Source: JANPPS01 sp965246835 (GTDB lineage: Bacteria; Pseudomonadota; Alphaproteobacteria; Acetobacterales; Acetobacteraceae). From it: a stretch of 64,000 nucleotides of DNA. Positions 32,992-41,964 of the stretch are shown here, piece after piece. The number at the start of each line of letters is the position of its first letter. Position 1 is the first letter of the stretch. The notes below the pieces were generated by a model. The model was given only the letters and a program-made list of their open reading frames with translations, had not been told where the DNA came from and ran no database searches. The DNA lies in assembly GCA_965246835.1 (NCBI GenBank), contig CBDFFQ010000001.1, positions 620,001 through 684,000 on the forward strand, in the 5' to 3' direction. A program made the position numbers and the translations under genes.

Positions 32992-34404
32992 TCACCGCCC
33001 CGAGACGATCCGATCCACCAGCTGCTTCACCGTCGGGATGAACCCGTTCGAGTAGAACGGATCCTTTGCAAAGCGGAACGCATTGTGCCCGCTGAACATC
33101 AGCTGATGCTCGATATCCTCCGCCGTGCGGTCGGTGGAGCGCACCGATTGCAGCGTTTTCTGAATGCAGAAGCTTCGCGGGTCCGCCTTTTTGCCGTTGT
33201 CGTAGTCGGGCCCGTGCTGGCTCCAATTGCTGAACCGGCACACGCTGAGGCAGCCCATGCATTCCACCTGGTCCTTGGTGATGCGCTGGGCGCGGTCCGG
33301 GGTCACGAAGATCAGCGTATTGTCGGGCGTGCGCAGCGCCTCGGTGAAGCCCTCCGCGATCCAGCCCTCGGCACGGAACAAATCGTCATAGGTCAGATAG
33401 ACCGGCCGCTTGCGGGGGCCGATGCCCAGCACGGCATTATGCTCGGCGATCGGCTCCGTGGTGTAGCTGACCTGGTGCCGCTCCCGCTCCCGCAGCTCGC
33501 CGATGAAGCCGTTATTGACGGCGCTGGAATAGAACCCGGTCGGGCTGAACTTATTCAGGAAGACATCGCCCTCCTTCAACGTCAGCAGCCGGTTCTTCCA
33601 CGCATCGCTGATCGGGCTTTCCGTGGTCAGCAACGGCCGGGTGCCGAACTGGAAGGCGATCGGGCCAAGGTCGGGGTTGTCGATCCAGTGCTCCCACTCC
33701 TCGAGCCACCAAACGCCGCCCGCCATGATGATGGGCGTCTGATCGAGGCCGAAGGTGCGCATCAGCTTGCGGAGTTCCAGCACGCGGGGGAACGGATCCT
33801 CCGGCTTCTCGGGATCCTCGCCGTTGCTGAGCCCGTTATGCCCGCCGGCCAGCCAGGGGTCTTCATACACCACGCCGCCCAACAGCGCCGCCGCCTTGGA
33901 ATAGGCCCGCTTCCACAGCGCGTTGAAGGCGCGGGACGAGGAGACGATCGGGTAATAATGCACGCCGAACCGGGCCGCGATGTCCGACAGGCGATAGGGC
34001 ATGCCGGCGCCGCAGGTGAGCCCATGGATGAGGCCCTTGGCGCCTTCCAGCACCCCGGTGATCACCCGCTCCGCCCCGCCCATCTCCCATAGCAGGTTGG
34101 CATGGATGCGGCCGCGTCCGCCGGCGATGTCATGCGCGCGCTGCGCCTGGGCGATGCCGCCCTGGATGCCGTATTGGATCAGCTCCTCATGCCGCTCCCG
34201 CCGGGTGCGGCCATGGTACGGCTGATCGAGTGGATCGCCGTTCTCATCGTAGAAATCAGCATTGACGGCGCTGAACGTGCCGGCGCCACCCGCGGCGGCC
34301 CAATGGCCGGACGATACGCCGGTGGACACGCCGATGCCCTTGCCGCCCTCGACGAGCGGCAGGACGTCGACCCCACCCATCCGTATCGCGTTGACGTCCT
34401 TCAT
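32992..34404 (-). CDS. nitronate monooxygenase-like flavoprotein with C-terminal cysteine motif
   Basis: The 470-residue protein belongs to the 2-nitropropane dioxygenase/nitronate monooxygenase TIM-barrel group. Segments such as GVSTGVSSGHWAAAGGAGTF at the start and IIMAGGVWWLEEWEHWI with AFQFGTRPLLT in the middle would hold FMN. The C-terminal part has Cys382, Cys385, Cys389 (CMGCLSVC) and Cys413, which look like iron-sulfur or zinc ligands and are not part of classic nitronate monooxygenases. The true substrate is unknown. It follows pnp on the same strand. Confidence 0.78.
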   Translation of the reverse strand: MKDVNAIRMGGVDVLPLVEGGKGIGVSTGVSSGHWAAAGGAGTFSAVNADFYDENGDPLDQPYHGRTRRERHEELIQYGIQGGIAQAQRAHDIAGGRGRIHANLLWEMGGAERVITGVLEGAKGLIHGLTCGAGMPYRLSDIAARFGVHYYPIVSSSRAFNALWKRAYSKAAALLGGVVYEDPWLAGGHNGLSNGEDPEKPEDPFPRVLELRKLMRTFGLDQTPIIMAGGVWWLEEWEHWIDNPDLGPIAFQFGTRPLLTTESPISDAWKNRLLTLKEGDVFLNKFSPTGFYSSAVNNGFIGELRERERHQVSYTTEPIAEHNAVLGIGPRKRPVYLTYDDLFRAEGWIAEGFTEALRTPDNTLIFVTPDRAQRITKDQVECMGCLSVCRFSNWSQHGPDYDNGKKADPRSFCIQKTLQSVRSTDRTAEDIEHQLMFSGHNAFRFAKDPFYSNGFIPTVKQLVDRIVSGR

Positions 34405-34444
34405 CCCCGCTCAGCCCTTATGATCGCGAACCCCTGACATTGTG

Positions 34445-34473
34445 GCCCGGGTCCGTTGCTACCAGACCCGGGC
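34445..34473 (-). terminator. hairpin after pnp
   Basis: A perfect 9-base stem (GCCCGGGTC at 34445-34453, GACCCGGGC at 34465-34473) with an 11-base loop lies about 20 bases after the pnp stop on the minus strand. No T-run follows, so it is likely an mRNA 3'-end hairpin between pnp and the flavoprotein gene. Confidence 0.5.
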
Positions 34474-34493
34474 TCAAGAAATGCTACCGCGTG

Positions 34494-36719
34494 TTACTCG
34501 GCCGCGTCGGGCTCGCTCCGCTCCGGACGCGGGCCCCGCTCCCGGTCACGCGGACCACGATCGCCACGGTCGCCCCGATCCGGCCGGTCACCGCCGCCGC
34601 TCTTGGCGCCGACCTGCTCGGTGATGTCGGCACCGGTGGCCTGGTCCACGACGCGCATCGACAGCTTGACCTTGCCGCGATCGTCGAAGCCCAGGACCTT
34701 GACGCGCACCTGGTCGCCTTCCTTCACCACGTCGGTCGTCTTCTGCACCCGGCCCTGCTGCAGCTCGCTGATGTGCACCAGCCCGTCCTTCGCGCCCAGG
34801 AAGTTCACGAACGCGCCGAACTCGGCCGTCTTGACCACCTTGCCCAGGTAGATCACGCCGACCTCCGGCTCCGCCACGATGCCGCGGATCATGTCGATCG
34901 CCTTCTGGCTCGCTTCTTCGGTGGTGGCGGCGATCTTGATGGTGCCGTCATCCTCGATGTCGATCTTGGCGCCGCTCTCGGCCACGATCTCGCGGATCAC
35001 CTTGCCGCCGGTGCCGATCACGTCCCGGATCTTCTCCTTCGGCACCGTGATCACGGTGATGCGCGGCGCCGTGGCGGCCACGTCGGACCGGGCACCCGTG
35101 AGCGCCTTCGCCATCTCGCCCAGGATATGCAGCCGGCCGTCCCTGGCCTGCTCCAGTGCGATCTTCATGATATCAGCGGTGATGGACGTGATCTTGATGT
35201 CCATCTGCAAGGAGGTCACGCCCTTTTCGGAGCCCGCGACCTTGAAGTCCATGTCGCCCAGGTGATCCTCGTCACCCAGGATGTCCGACAGCACGGCAAA
35301 GCCGCGGTCCTCCTTGATGAGCCCCATGGCGATGCCCGCCACCGGGCGGATCAACGGCACGCCGGCATCCATCAGGCTGAGGCTGGTGCCGCACACCGTC
35401 GCCATGCTGGAGCTGCCGTTGCTCTCGGTGATCTCGGACACGATCCGCATCGTATACGGAAACACGTCCTTGGCCGGCAGCACGGGGCGCAGCGCCCGAT
35501 ACGCCAGCTTGCCATGCCCGATCTCACGGCGGCCCGGCGAGCCCATACGACCGGCCTCCCCCACGCTGTACGGAGGGAAGTTGTAGTGCAGCATGAAATG
35601 CTCACGCCGCTCGCCTTCCAGCGCATCGATGATCTGCTCGTCCTGCCCGGTGCCGAGGGTCGCGACGCACAGCGCCTGCGTCTCGCCACGGGTGAACAGC
35701 GCGCTGCCATGGGCGCGCGGCAGGATGCCGACCTCGGCCACGATCTGCCGTACGGTCTTGGTGTCGCGCCCATCGATGCGCAGCCCGGTGTCCAGGATTG
35801 CGTTGCGCACCACATCGGCCTCAAGGCTCTTGAACAGGCCCTTCGCCTTCTCGGCGTCGTGGCCCTCCTCGGTAAGCGTCGCCATCGCGGCCTTCTTGGC
35901 GGCGCCGACCTTCTCCTGGCGGACCTGCTTCTGCCGTTCCTGATAGGCCTCCGTCAGCCCGGCGCGGGCCAGCGCGTCCACGCGCTGCGTCAGCGCCGCC
36001 AGCTCCGGCGCCGGCTCGGCCAGGGCCCAGGGCTCCTTCGCGGCATGCTCGGCCAGCTCGATGATCGCCTGGATCACGGGCTGGAAATGCTGGTGCCCGA
36101 ACGTCACAGCGCCCAGCATGATTTCCTCCGACAGCTCCTGCGCCTCGGACTCCACCATCAGCACACCCTCGGTCGTGCCGGCCAGCACCAGGTCGAGCTG
36201 GCTCGTCTTGAGCTGCTCCATGGTGGGGTTGAGGATGTACTCGCCGTTCTCGTAGCCGACGCGGGTGGCGGCGATCGGGCCGAAGAACGGGATGCCGGAC
36301 AGCGTCAGCGCGGCCGAGCAGCCGATCATGGCGACCACGTCCGGATCGTTCTCCATGTCATGGCTCAGAACGGTCGCCACGACCTGGACCTCGTTGCGGA
36401 ACCCTTGCGGAAACAGCGGGCGGATCGGGCGGTCGATCAGGCGGCTGGTCAGCACCTCTTTTTCGGACGGCCGGCCCTCACGCTTGAAGAAGCCGCCCGG
36501 GATCTTGCCGGCGGCAAAGGTCTTCTCCTGGTAGTTGACGGTCAGCGGGAAGAAATCCTGCCCCGGCTTCTGCGTCCGCACGCCGACGGCGGTGCACAGC
36601 ACGATGGTGTCGCCATAACGGGCGAGCACGGCGCCATCGGCCTGACGCGCGATCTTCCCGGTCTCGAGCACCAGCTTGCGCCCGCCCCAGTCGAGTTCCT
36701 TGCGGAAGTAATTGAACAT
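34494..36719 (-). CDS. pnp: polyribonucleotide nucleotidyltransferase (PNPase)
   Basis: The 741-residue 3'-to-5' exoribonuclease uses phosphate to degrade RNA and is part of the degradosome. Two RNase PH-like cores (FNYFRKELDWGGRKLVLETG and GLRIDGRDTKTVRQI) are followed by a KH domain (GTGGKVIREIV) and an S1 domain. It ends in an Arg/Asp/Gly-rich tail that is longer than in E. coli. ATG 36719 is chosen because AAGGGA precedes it and MFNYFRKE is the family start. It follows rpsO in the classic order. Confidence 0.97.
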   Translation of the reverse strand: MFNYFRKELDWGGRKLVLETGKIARQADGAVLARYGDTIVLCTAVGVRTQKPGQDFFPLTVNYQEKTFAAGKIPGGFFKREGRPSEKEVLTSRLIDRPIRPLFPQGFRNEVQVVATVLSHDMENDPDVVAMIGCSAALTLSGIPFFGPIAATRVGYENGEYILNPTMEQLKTSQLDLVLAGTTEGVLMVESEAQELSEEIMLGAVTFGHQHFQPVIQAIIELAEHAAKEPWALAEPAPELAALTQRVDALARAGLTEAYQERQKQVRQEKVGAAKKAAMATLTEEGHDAEKAKGLFKSLEADVVRNAILDTGLRIDGRDTKTVRQIVAEVGILPRAHGSALFTRGETQALCVATLGTGQDEQIIDALEGERREHFMLHYNFPPYSVGEAGRMGSPGRREIGHGKLAYRALRPVLPAKDVFPYTMRIVSEITESNGSSSMATVCGTSLSLMDAGVPLIRPVAGIAMGLIKEDRGFAVLSDILGDEDHLGDMDFKVAGSEKGVTSLQMDIKITSITADIMKIALEQARDGRLHILGEMAKALTGARSDVAATAPRITVITVPKEKIRDVIGTGGKVIREIVAESGAKIDIEDDGTIKIAATTEEASQKAIDMIRGIVAEPEVGVIYLGKVVKTAEFGAFVNFLGAKDGLVHISELQQGRVQKTTDVVKEGDQVRVKVLGFDDRGKVKLSMRVVDQATGADITEQVGAKSGGGDRPDRGDRGDRGPRDRERGPRPERSEPDAAE

Positions 36720-36835
36720 GGATGGTCCCTTCGTATGGGGCCACGACATCCGGAGTGGTGCGGCGTCTCGAAGAACACGGCCTGGTCAGGCCATGTCGTC
36801 AGAGAGGTCGCGGTCCGGCAGTCCGTGGCCGAGAT

Positions 36836-36859
36836 CCGGCCGCCACGATTGGCGGCCGG
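36836..36859 (-). promoter_or_regulatory. rpsO-pnp intergenic hairpin
   Basis: A perfect 10-base stem CCGGCCGCCA/TGGCGGCCGG with a 4-base loop lies 9 bases after the rpsO stop, in the 149-base spacer before pnp. In E. coli the spacer in this position holds an attenuator and an RNase III-cleaved hairpin through which PNPase represses its own mRNA. The present stem could serve the same purpose, which is inference from position. Confidence 0.5.
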
Positions 36860-36868
36860 GGTATCGTT

Positions 36869-37138
36869 CTAGCGGCGCAGGCCGAGGCGGGTGATCAGCG
36901 CCTGATACCGCTCAGAATCCTTGCGCTTCAAGTAATCCAGCAACCGCCGGCGGCGGCCGACCAGCATCAGCAGGCCGCGGCGGCTATGGAAATCCTTCGC
37001 ATGGATCTTGAGGTGTTCGGTGAGGTTGGTGATCCGCTCGCTGGCGAGTGCCACCTGGACCTCGGGGCTACCGGTATCGTCGGTGCCGGTGGCGTATTCG
37101 GACACGAGCGCCGTCCGGCGCTCCGCAGTGATCGACAT
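36869..37138 (-). CDS. rpsO: 30S ribosomal protein S15
   Basis: The 89-residue protein binds 16S rRNA early in 30S assembly. It shows the family pattern TGSPEVQVALASERITNLTE, HAKDFHSRRGLLMLVGRRRR and LDYLKRKDSERYQALITRLG. Length is standard. It lies between truB and pnp, as in most proteobacteria. Confidence 0.97.
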   Translation of the reverse strand: MSITAERRTALVSEYATGTDDTGSPEVQVALASERITNLTEHLKIHAKDFHSRRGLLMLVGRRRRLLDYLKRKDSERYQALITRLGLRR

Positions 37139-37158
37139 CGTGTTCTCCTGAATGGGGG

Positions 37159-38079
37159 TTACAGCAGGCGTTCCGGCTTGAGCCAGCCGTCAGACAGCCG
37201 GCACAACCCGATCACGCGCGCCCCCGCCATGGCTCGGGCCAATCCACCGTCGGGATTGGCCGTCTCAGGAATGCGGCCCATCAAATCCACCAGGTTGATC
37301 GCCTGGCCGTTCGAGAAGCCGAAGGCCTCCGCCTCAGTCAAGGCCAGCGCCGGGATGTCGGCCAGCGCGGTCGTGACCGGAAGCAAGAGGTCCGGGGATG
37401 CCGGCGGGTTCTCCCCCTCACGCACGCATTTGTCCAGCGAAATCGCCTGCGCCTCCGTGAACGGCCCCACCCTGAGCCGCCGCAGCGCCGCGACATGCCC
37501 CAGCGTGCCGCAGGCGATGGCGAGGTCCCGCGCCAGGCTGCGCATATAGACGCCCTTGCCGGATTGCACCTCGAACACGGCCGTGTCGGCGTCGATCCGC
37601 TCGATCAGTTCGAAGCGATCCACCCGCGCGGGCCGGGCTTCCAGGACGGGCGCCCGACCCTCGCGCGCCATGTCATAGGCGCGCTCGCCGGCCACCTTGA
37701 TGGCGGAATAGGCCGGCGGCACCTGCATGATGTCGCCGATGAAGGCCGGCAACGCGGCGGCGATCTGTTCGTCTGTGGGCCGCGCCGGGGACAGACCGAT
37801 GCTGGCGCCATCACGGTCATCGGTGTCGCGCGCATCGCCGAACGTCAGCGTGAAGCGATACAGCTTGGTCCCGTCCATCACATACGGCACCGTCTTGGTC
37901 GCATGCCCGAACGCGATCGGCAGCACCCCCGTCGCCAACGGATCGAGCGTGCCGCCATGCCCGGCCTTCTGCGCATCGAACCCACGCCGCACGCGGTTGA
38001 CCACGTCCGTGCTGGTCATGCCCGGCGGCTTGTCCACGATCAGCCACCCATTGAGGGCCCGGCCCCGCTTCTTACGCAT
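37159..38079 (-). CDS. truB: tRNA pseudouridine(55) synthase
   Basis: The 306-residue enzyme makes pseudouridine 55 in the tRNA T-loop. It has GWLIVDKPPGMTSTDVVNRV and GGTLDPLATGVLPIAFGHAT, which contains the catalytic Asp near residue 46, and GKGVYMRSLARDLA further on. The ribosome-binding site GAGAGGG six bases before the ATG is the edge of the REP-like element that separates truB from rbfA. Confidence 0.96.
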   Translation of the reverse strand: MRKKRGRALNGWLIVDKPPGMTSTDVVNRVRRGFDAQKAGHGGTLDPLATGVLPIAFGHATKTVPYVMDGTKLYRFTLTFGDARDTDDRDGASIGLSPARPTDEQIAAALPAFIGDIMQVPPAYSAIKVAGERAYDMAREGRAPVLEARPARVDRFELIERIDADTAVFEVQSGKGVYMRSLARDLAIACGTLGHVAALRRLRVGPFTEAQAISLDKCVREGENPPASPDLLLPVTTALADIPALALTEAEAFGFSNGQAINLVDLMGRIPETANPDGGLARAMAGARVIGLCRLSDGWLKPERLL

Positions 38080-38095
38080 GATTAGCCCTCTCCCG

Positions 38096-38195
38096 CTGGC
38101 GGGAGAGGGTTGGGTGAGGGTGGGGCAAACCGAGTGACGGTCCGTGAGCCTGATCCCACCCTCACCCCGACCCTCTCCCGCCAGCGGGAGAGGGG
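38096..38195. repeat. paired REP-like palindromic element, copy 2
   Basis: It has the same structure as the 22172-22281 copy: two inverted 24-base palindromes joined by TTGGGTGAGGGTGGGG and CCCACCCTCACCCCGA arms. It fills the rbfA-truB spacer. One palindrome encodes the last residues of RbfA, and the outer edge supplies the purine-rich sequence before the truB start. Confidence 0.88.
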
Positions 38196-38593
38196 GAAGA
38201 CGCCAGGTCCCGCGCGACCTCGGGCTGCTTCAGCAGCGCATCCACATGCATCGCATAATCCAACGTGGTATCCGGCTGGAACGACACGGCCGGCGCCACG
38301 CGGAGCCGCATCTCATGCGCGATCTGCGTCCGCAAATAGGGCGCCACCCGCTTCAACGCCGGCAGCAGCGCCGCGACGTCCGTGCGGCCGAGCCGGGCCA
38401 CGAAGGCGGTGGCGTTCTTGAGGTCCGGGCTGATCCGCACCTCCGTCACCGTGATCTTCGCGTCCGCCAGCTCTGGATCCCGGAACTCACCCCGCATGAA
38501 CAAGGACGAGAGCACGTGCCGGATCTCCTCCGACACGCGCAATTGCCGCTGCGTGGGTGCCTTCGAGACCGCGCTCGATTTCCGTTGGCTCAC
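38162..38593 (-). CDS. rbfA: 30S ribosome-binding factor A
   Basis: The 143-residue KH-like protein helps 16S rRNA maturation. Family features are QRQLRVSEEIRHVLSSLFMR at the start, ITVTEVRISPDLKNATAFV in the middle, and LRTQIAHEMRLRVAPAVSFQ followed by DTTLDYAMHVDALL. The GTG start overlaps the infB stop (GTGA). The last 11 residues (SPSPAGGRGSG) and the stop codon are encoded by the REP-like element, so the original 3' end was replaced. Confidence 0.95.
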   Translation of the reverse strand: MSQRKSSAVSKAPTQRQLRVSEEIRHVLSSLFMRGEFRDPELADAKITVTEVRISPDLKNATAFVARLGRTDVAALLPALKRVAPYLRTQIAHEMRLRVAPAVSFQPDTTLDYAMHVDALLKQPEVARDLASSPSPAGGRGSG

Positions 38594-41223
38594 CCGGGGA
38601 CCATCTCGATCTCGAAGCACTCGACCATGTCGCCCTCGCGCAGGTCGTGATACCCGGCGAAGCTCAGCCCGCACTCATAGCCGCGCGCCACTTCCCGCAC
38701 GTCGTCCTTGAAGCGCTTCAGCTGGCTCAGCTCGCCATTGTGGATCACCACGCCTTCGCGCAATAGCCTGACGCCGCAGCCGCGCTTCACCACGCCCTCG
38801 GTCACCATGCAGCCGGCGACCTTGCCGGTCTTGGTGATGTCGAACACCTTCCGAATTTCGGCGTAGCCCAGGAAGTTCTCGCGGGCCTTGGGCGCGACCT
38901 TGCCCTTGACCATCGTCTGGATGTCGTCGGCCACGTCGTAGATGATCGAGTAATACCGGATATCCACGCCGTCCCGCACCGCAAGCTCCCGCGCCTGGGC
39001 GGTGGCACGCACGTTGAACGCCACCACCACGGCGTCGCTCGCGCGGGCCAGCTGGATGTCGCTCTCGGTGATCTGGCCCACCGCCGACAGCAGCACGCGG
39101 ACCTTCACTTCCTCATGCGCGAGCTTCAGCACGGCGCCCTGGATCGCCTCGGCGCTGCCCTGCACGTCGGCCTTCACGACGATCGCGACTTCCTTCAGCT
39201 CGCCAGCCACGGCCCGGGCCAGCATCTCCTCCAGCGTGCCGCGCGCGGCTGTGACGCCGGCAGAGCTGCGGTCCTTCAGCTTGCGCTGCCGGAACTCGCT
39301 GATCTCCCGCGCCCGCGCCTCGTTCTCCACCACCACGAACGGCTCTCCCGCGGTTGGCACCGAACTCAGGCCCAGGATCTCGACCGGGGTGCTGGGGCCC
39401 GCGACCTTGATCTGCTTGCCCTTGTCGTCCAGCAGCGCCCGCACCCGGCCCCACTCGGCGCCGGCCACCACGATGTCACCCTGGTTCAGCGTGCCCTTCT
39501 GCACCAGCATGGTCGCCACCGGGCCACGCCCGCGATCGAGCCGGCTTTCGATTACCGACCCCTCCGCCGACCGGTCCGGATTGGCGCGGAGGTCCAGGAT
39601 CTCGGCCTGCAGCAGGATCGCCTCCTGCAGCTTGTCGAGCCCGGTGCGCTTGGTGGCGCTGACCTCCACGTCCTGCGTGTCGCCGCCCATTTCTTCGACC
39701 ACGATCTCGTGGCTCAGCAGCTCCTGCCGCACGCGGCTGGGGTTCGCGTCCGCCTTGTCCATCTTGTTGATGGCCACGATGATCGGGGCGTGCGCGGCCT
39801 TCGCGTGCTTGATGGCCTCGATCGTCTGCGGCATCACGCCGTCATCGGCGGCCACCACCAGGATCACGATGTCGGTCACCGACGCGCCGCGGCTGCGCAT
39901 CGCCGTGAACGCCTCATGGCCCGGCGTGTCGATGAAGGTGATCTTCCCGGCATGGTCCGCCAGCTGCACCTGGTAGGCACCGATATGCTGCGTGATGCCC
40001 CCGGCCTCCCCGGCGGCCACATCGGTGCTGCGGAGCGCGTCCAGCAGGCTGGTCTTGCCATGGTCCACGTGGCCCATGATCGTCACCACCGGGGCGCGCG
40101 GGATCATGTCGTCATCGATGTCATCCTCGCCATCGATGCCGATCTCCACGTCGCTCTCGCTGACCCGGCGCGAGCGGTGGCCGAACTCTTCAACGACCAG
40201 CTCGGCCGTATCCGCGTCCAGCACCTGCGTCACGGTCGCCATGACGCCCATGCGCATCAGCGCCTTCACCACGTCCGGCACCCGCGCCGCCATGCGGTTG
40301 GCGAGTTCCTGCACGGTGATCGCCTCCGGCAGCACCACGTCCCGCACGACCTTCACTTGGTCGCTGCGCAGCCGCTCGAGCTCCGTCTGCCGGCGCTCCC
40401 GCTCGCGCTGGCGGCGGACGGAGGCGAGGCTGCGGGACTTGTCGTCATCACCCTCGATCGCAGCCAGCACGTCGATGCGCCCGGCGCGGCGCCCGGCGTC
40501 CCCGACCTTCTTGACCGGTGCCACGACCTTGCGGCCCGGCACGGCGAGGCCGCCGGGGCGGCGGCGCGGCGCGTCCTCATCCTCGGGGCGGGTGGGCTTC
40601 AGGCGCAGGGTCTCGCCCGGGCTCGTGGTGGTGGCGGGGCGCGCGGGCGCGGTGCCGGGTGCGGCTGGGGCGCCGGGCGCCTTGGCCACGGCCGGCTGTT
40701 GCGGCGCGGCCTCGGCGGCCAGGCGTGCGGCCTCCTCGGCGCGGGCGCGGGCCTGTTCCTCGATGGCGCGGCGGGCGTCGTCCTCGGCCTGCTTGCGCTG
40801 CTCGTCCTCGCGACGGCGGTTTTCCTCCGCCTGGGAGAGGATCGAGATCTTCTCCTGCTCGCGGCGCTCGGCCTCCCGCTTGGCCTGGTCCTTGACCTGC
40901 TCGGCCAGCACGCGCTGGCGCACCGCGATCTCGGTCGCGGTCAGCGCGCGGCCGGCGCCGGCCGGGGCGCGGCCGGCCACGGGCGGCTTCGGCGGCGCGC
41001 CGGGCACCACGGGGGCGATCGGCACCGGGCCTGCCACCGGAGGCGGCGGCGTCAGCGACGTGCGCTTCTTCTTGACCTCAACCTGCACGACCTTCGAGCG
41101 GCCATGGCTGAAGCTCTGCCGGACGGAGCCCGCATCCACGGTCCGCCCCACGTCACCCCTGCCGACCGGGCGCAGCGAGAGCCGGCCCTTGGCTGCGTCT
41201 TGTTCGTTACTGCCGTCGCTCAT
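38590..41223 (-). CDS. infB: translation initiation factor IF-2
   Basis: The 877-residue GTPase delivers fMet-tRNA to the 30S subunit. A long charged N-terminal region at about 60-290 (Ala/Glu/Arg coiled-coil and Pro-rich) precedes the IF2 N-terminal subdomain and the G domain with GHVDHGKTSLLDAL, DTPGHEAF and NKMD. Domains II, III and the C-terminal fMet-tRNA-binding barrel follow. It is coupled to ylxR upstream (ATGA) and rbfA downstream (GTGA). Confidence 0.97.
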   Translation of the reverse strand: MSDGSNEQDAAKGRLSLRPVGRGDVGRTVDAGSVRQSFSHGRSKVVQVEVKKKRTSLTPPPPVAGPVPIAPVVPGAPPKPPVAGRAPAGAGRALTATEIAVRQRVLAEQVKDQAKREAERREQEKISILSQAEENRRREDEQRKQAEDDARRAIEEQARARAEEAARLAAEAAPQQPAVAKAPGAPAAPGTAPARPATTTSPGETLRLKPTRPEDEDAPRRRPGGLAVPGRKVVAPVKKVGDAGRRAGRIDVLAAIEGDDDKSRSLASVRRQRERERRQTELERLRSDQVKVVRDVVLPEAITVQELANRMAARVPDVVKALMRMGVMATVTQVLDADTAELVVEEFGHRSRRVSESDVEIGIDGEDDIDDDMIPRAPVVTIMGHVDHGKTSLLDALRSTDVAAGEAGGITQHIGAYQVQLADHAGKITFIDTPGHEAFTAMRSRGASVTDIVILVVAADDGVMPQTIEAIKHAKAAHAPIIVAINKMDKADANPSRVRQELLSHEIVVEEMGGDTQDVEVSATKRTGLDKLQEAILLQAEILDLRANPDRSAEGSVIESRLDRGRGPVATMLVQKGTLNQGDIVVAGAEWGRVRALLDDKGKQIKVAGPSTPVEILGLSSVPTAGEPFVVVENEARAREISEFRQRKLKDRSSAGVTAARGTLEEMLARAVAGELKEVAIVVKADVQGSAEAIQGAVLKLAHEEVKVRVLLSAVGQITESDIQLARASDAVVVAFNVRATAQARELAVRDGVDIRYYSIIYDVADDIQTMVKGKVAPKARENFLGYAEIRKVFDITKTGKVAGCMVTEGVVKRGCGVRLLREGVVIHNGELSQLKRFKDDVREVARGYECGLSFAGYHDLREGDMVECFEIEMVPG

Positions 41224-41927
41224 GCACCCGCCCGTTCCATCAACTCGGGCCCGCCAGTGATCCCGGCGAGCCGTGTAACCTCAATCCCCAACGCCTCGGC
41301 CAACCGGCCCGGCGCCACCGCCACGTGCACCACATGGTCACGGCCGAACACCGCGCCCAGGGCCCCTGCCGTCAGCGGTGTGGCTGCCGGCACCTCTCTC
41401 ACGCCACTCAGCAGGCGCCGCCGCTCATCCACGCTGCCGTCCGATGCCTGCAGCACCAGGCCGACATGCCGGGATTGCAGCCACTCGCGCGCCTTCTGGA
41501 AGCCGCAGACCGCTTGGCCGGCCCGCCGGGCGAGGCCCAGCAGCTCGGTCACCCGCCGGGTCAACCCGGCCTGCAGAACCTGCTCGAGGTCCGCCGGCAC
41601 GGTCACGGGTCCCCGGGAGTCCTTGGGCGCAGCCCGGGCAAACGCGCCCTTCAGCCGCGCGTCCCTTAGCACATCCCGCCGCGCACTCAACCAGATTCCC
41701 CGCCCGGGCAGCTTTGCGTTGACGTCCGGCACGATCACGCGGTCGGGCGACAGCACGAACCGCAGCATCCGCGGCCGGTAATCCCGCTCCCGCGTGATGA
41801 TGCAGCGGCGGAGCGGACCGGTCTCTGGTTCGTCATCCGCATCCCCCTCTCCCGCTGGCGGAAGAGGGCCGGGGTGAGGGTGAGACGACGTGGGTAGGCC
41901 CGGGCCGGTCACCCCACCCGCAGCCAA
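41220..41927 (-). CDS. YlxR/DUF448 RNA-binding protein fused to an L7Ae-like domain
   Basis: The protein has the YlxR motif RRCIITRERDYRPRMLRFVL and then PGRGIWLSARR. A C-terminal L7Ae-like part (GLTRRVTELLGLARRAGQAV) corresponds to a fused YlxQ, as is common in alphaproteobacteria. The only in-frame start codons before the domain are TTG 41927 and GTG 41912, and both lie inside the REP-like element. The first 30 or so residues, including HPHPGPLPPAGEG, are therefore repeat-encoded. It sits between nusA and infB. Confidence 0.9.
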   Translation of the reverse strand: MAAGGVTGPGLPTSSHPHPGPLPPAGEGDADDEPETGPLRRCIITRERDYRPRMLRFVLSPDRVIVPDVNAKLPGRGIWLSARRDVLRDARLKGAFARAAPKDSRGPVTVPADLEQVLQAGLTRRVTELLGLARRAGQAVCGFQKAREWLQSRHVGLVLQASDGSVDERRRLLSGVREVPAATPLTAGALGAVFGRDHVVHVAVAPGRLAEALGIEVTRLAGITGGPELMERAGA

Positions 41928-41951
41928 CCCTCTCCCGCCAGCGGAAGAGGG
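41845..41951. repeat. paired REP-like palindromic element, copy 3
   Basis: The third copy has palindromes CCCTCTCCCGCTGGCGGAAG plus AGGG and a partner of the same kind in inverted orientation. One base differs from copies 1 and 2 (GGAAGAGGG instead of GGGAGAGGG). It lies between nusA and ylxR and contains the ylxR start codon. Confidence 0.87.
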
Positions 41952-41964
41952 CTTCCGCTCTGCC

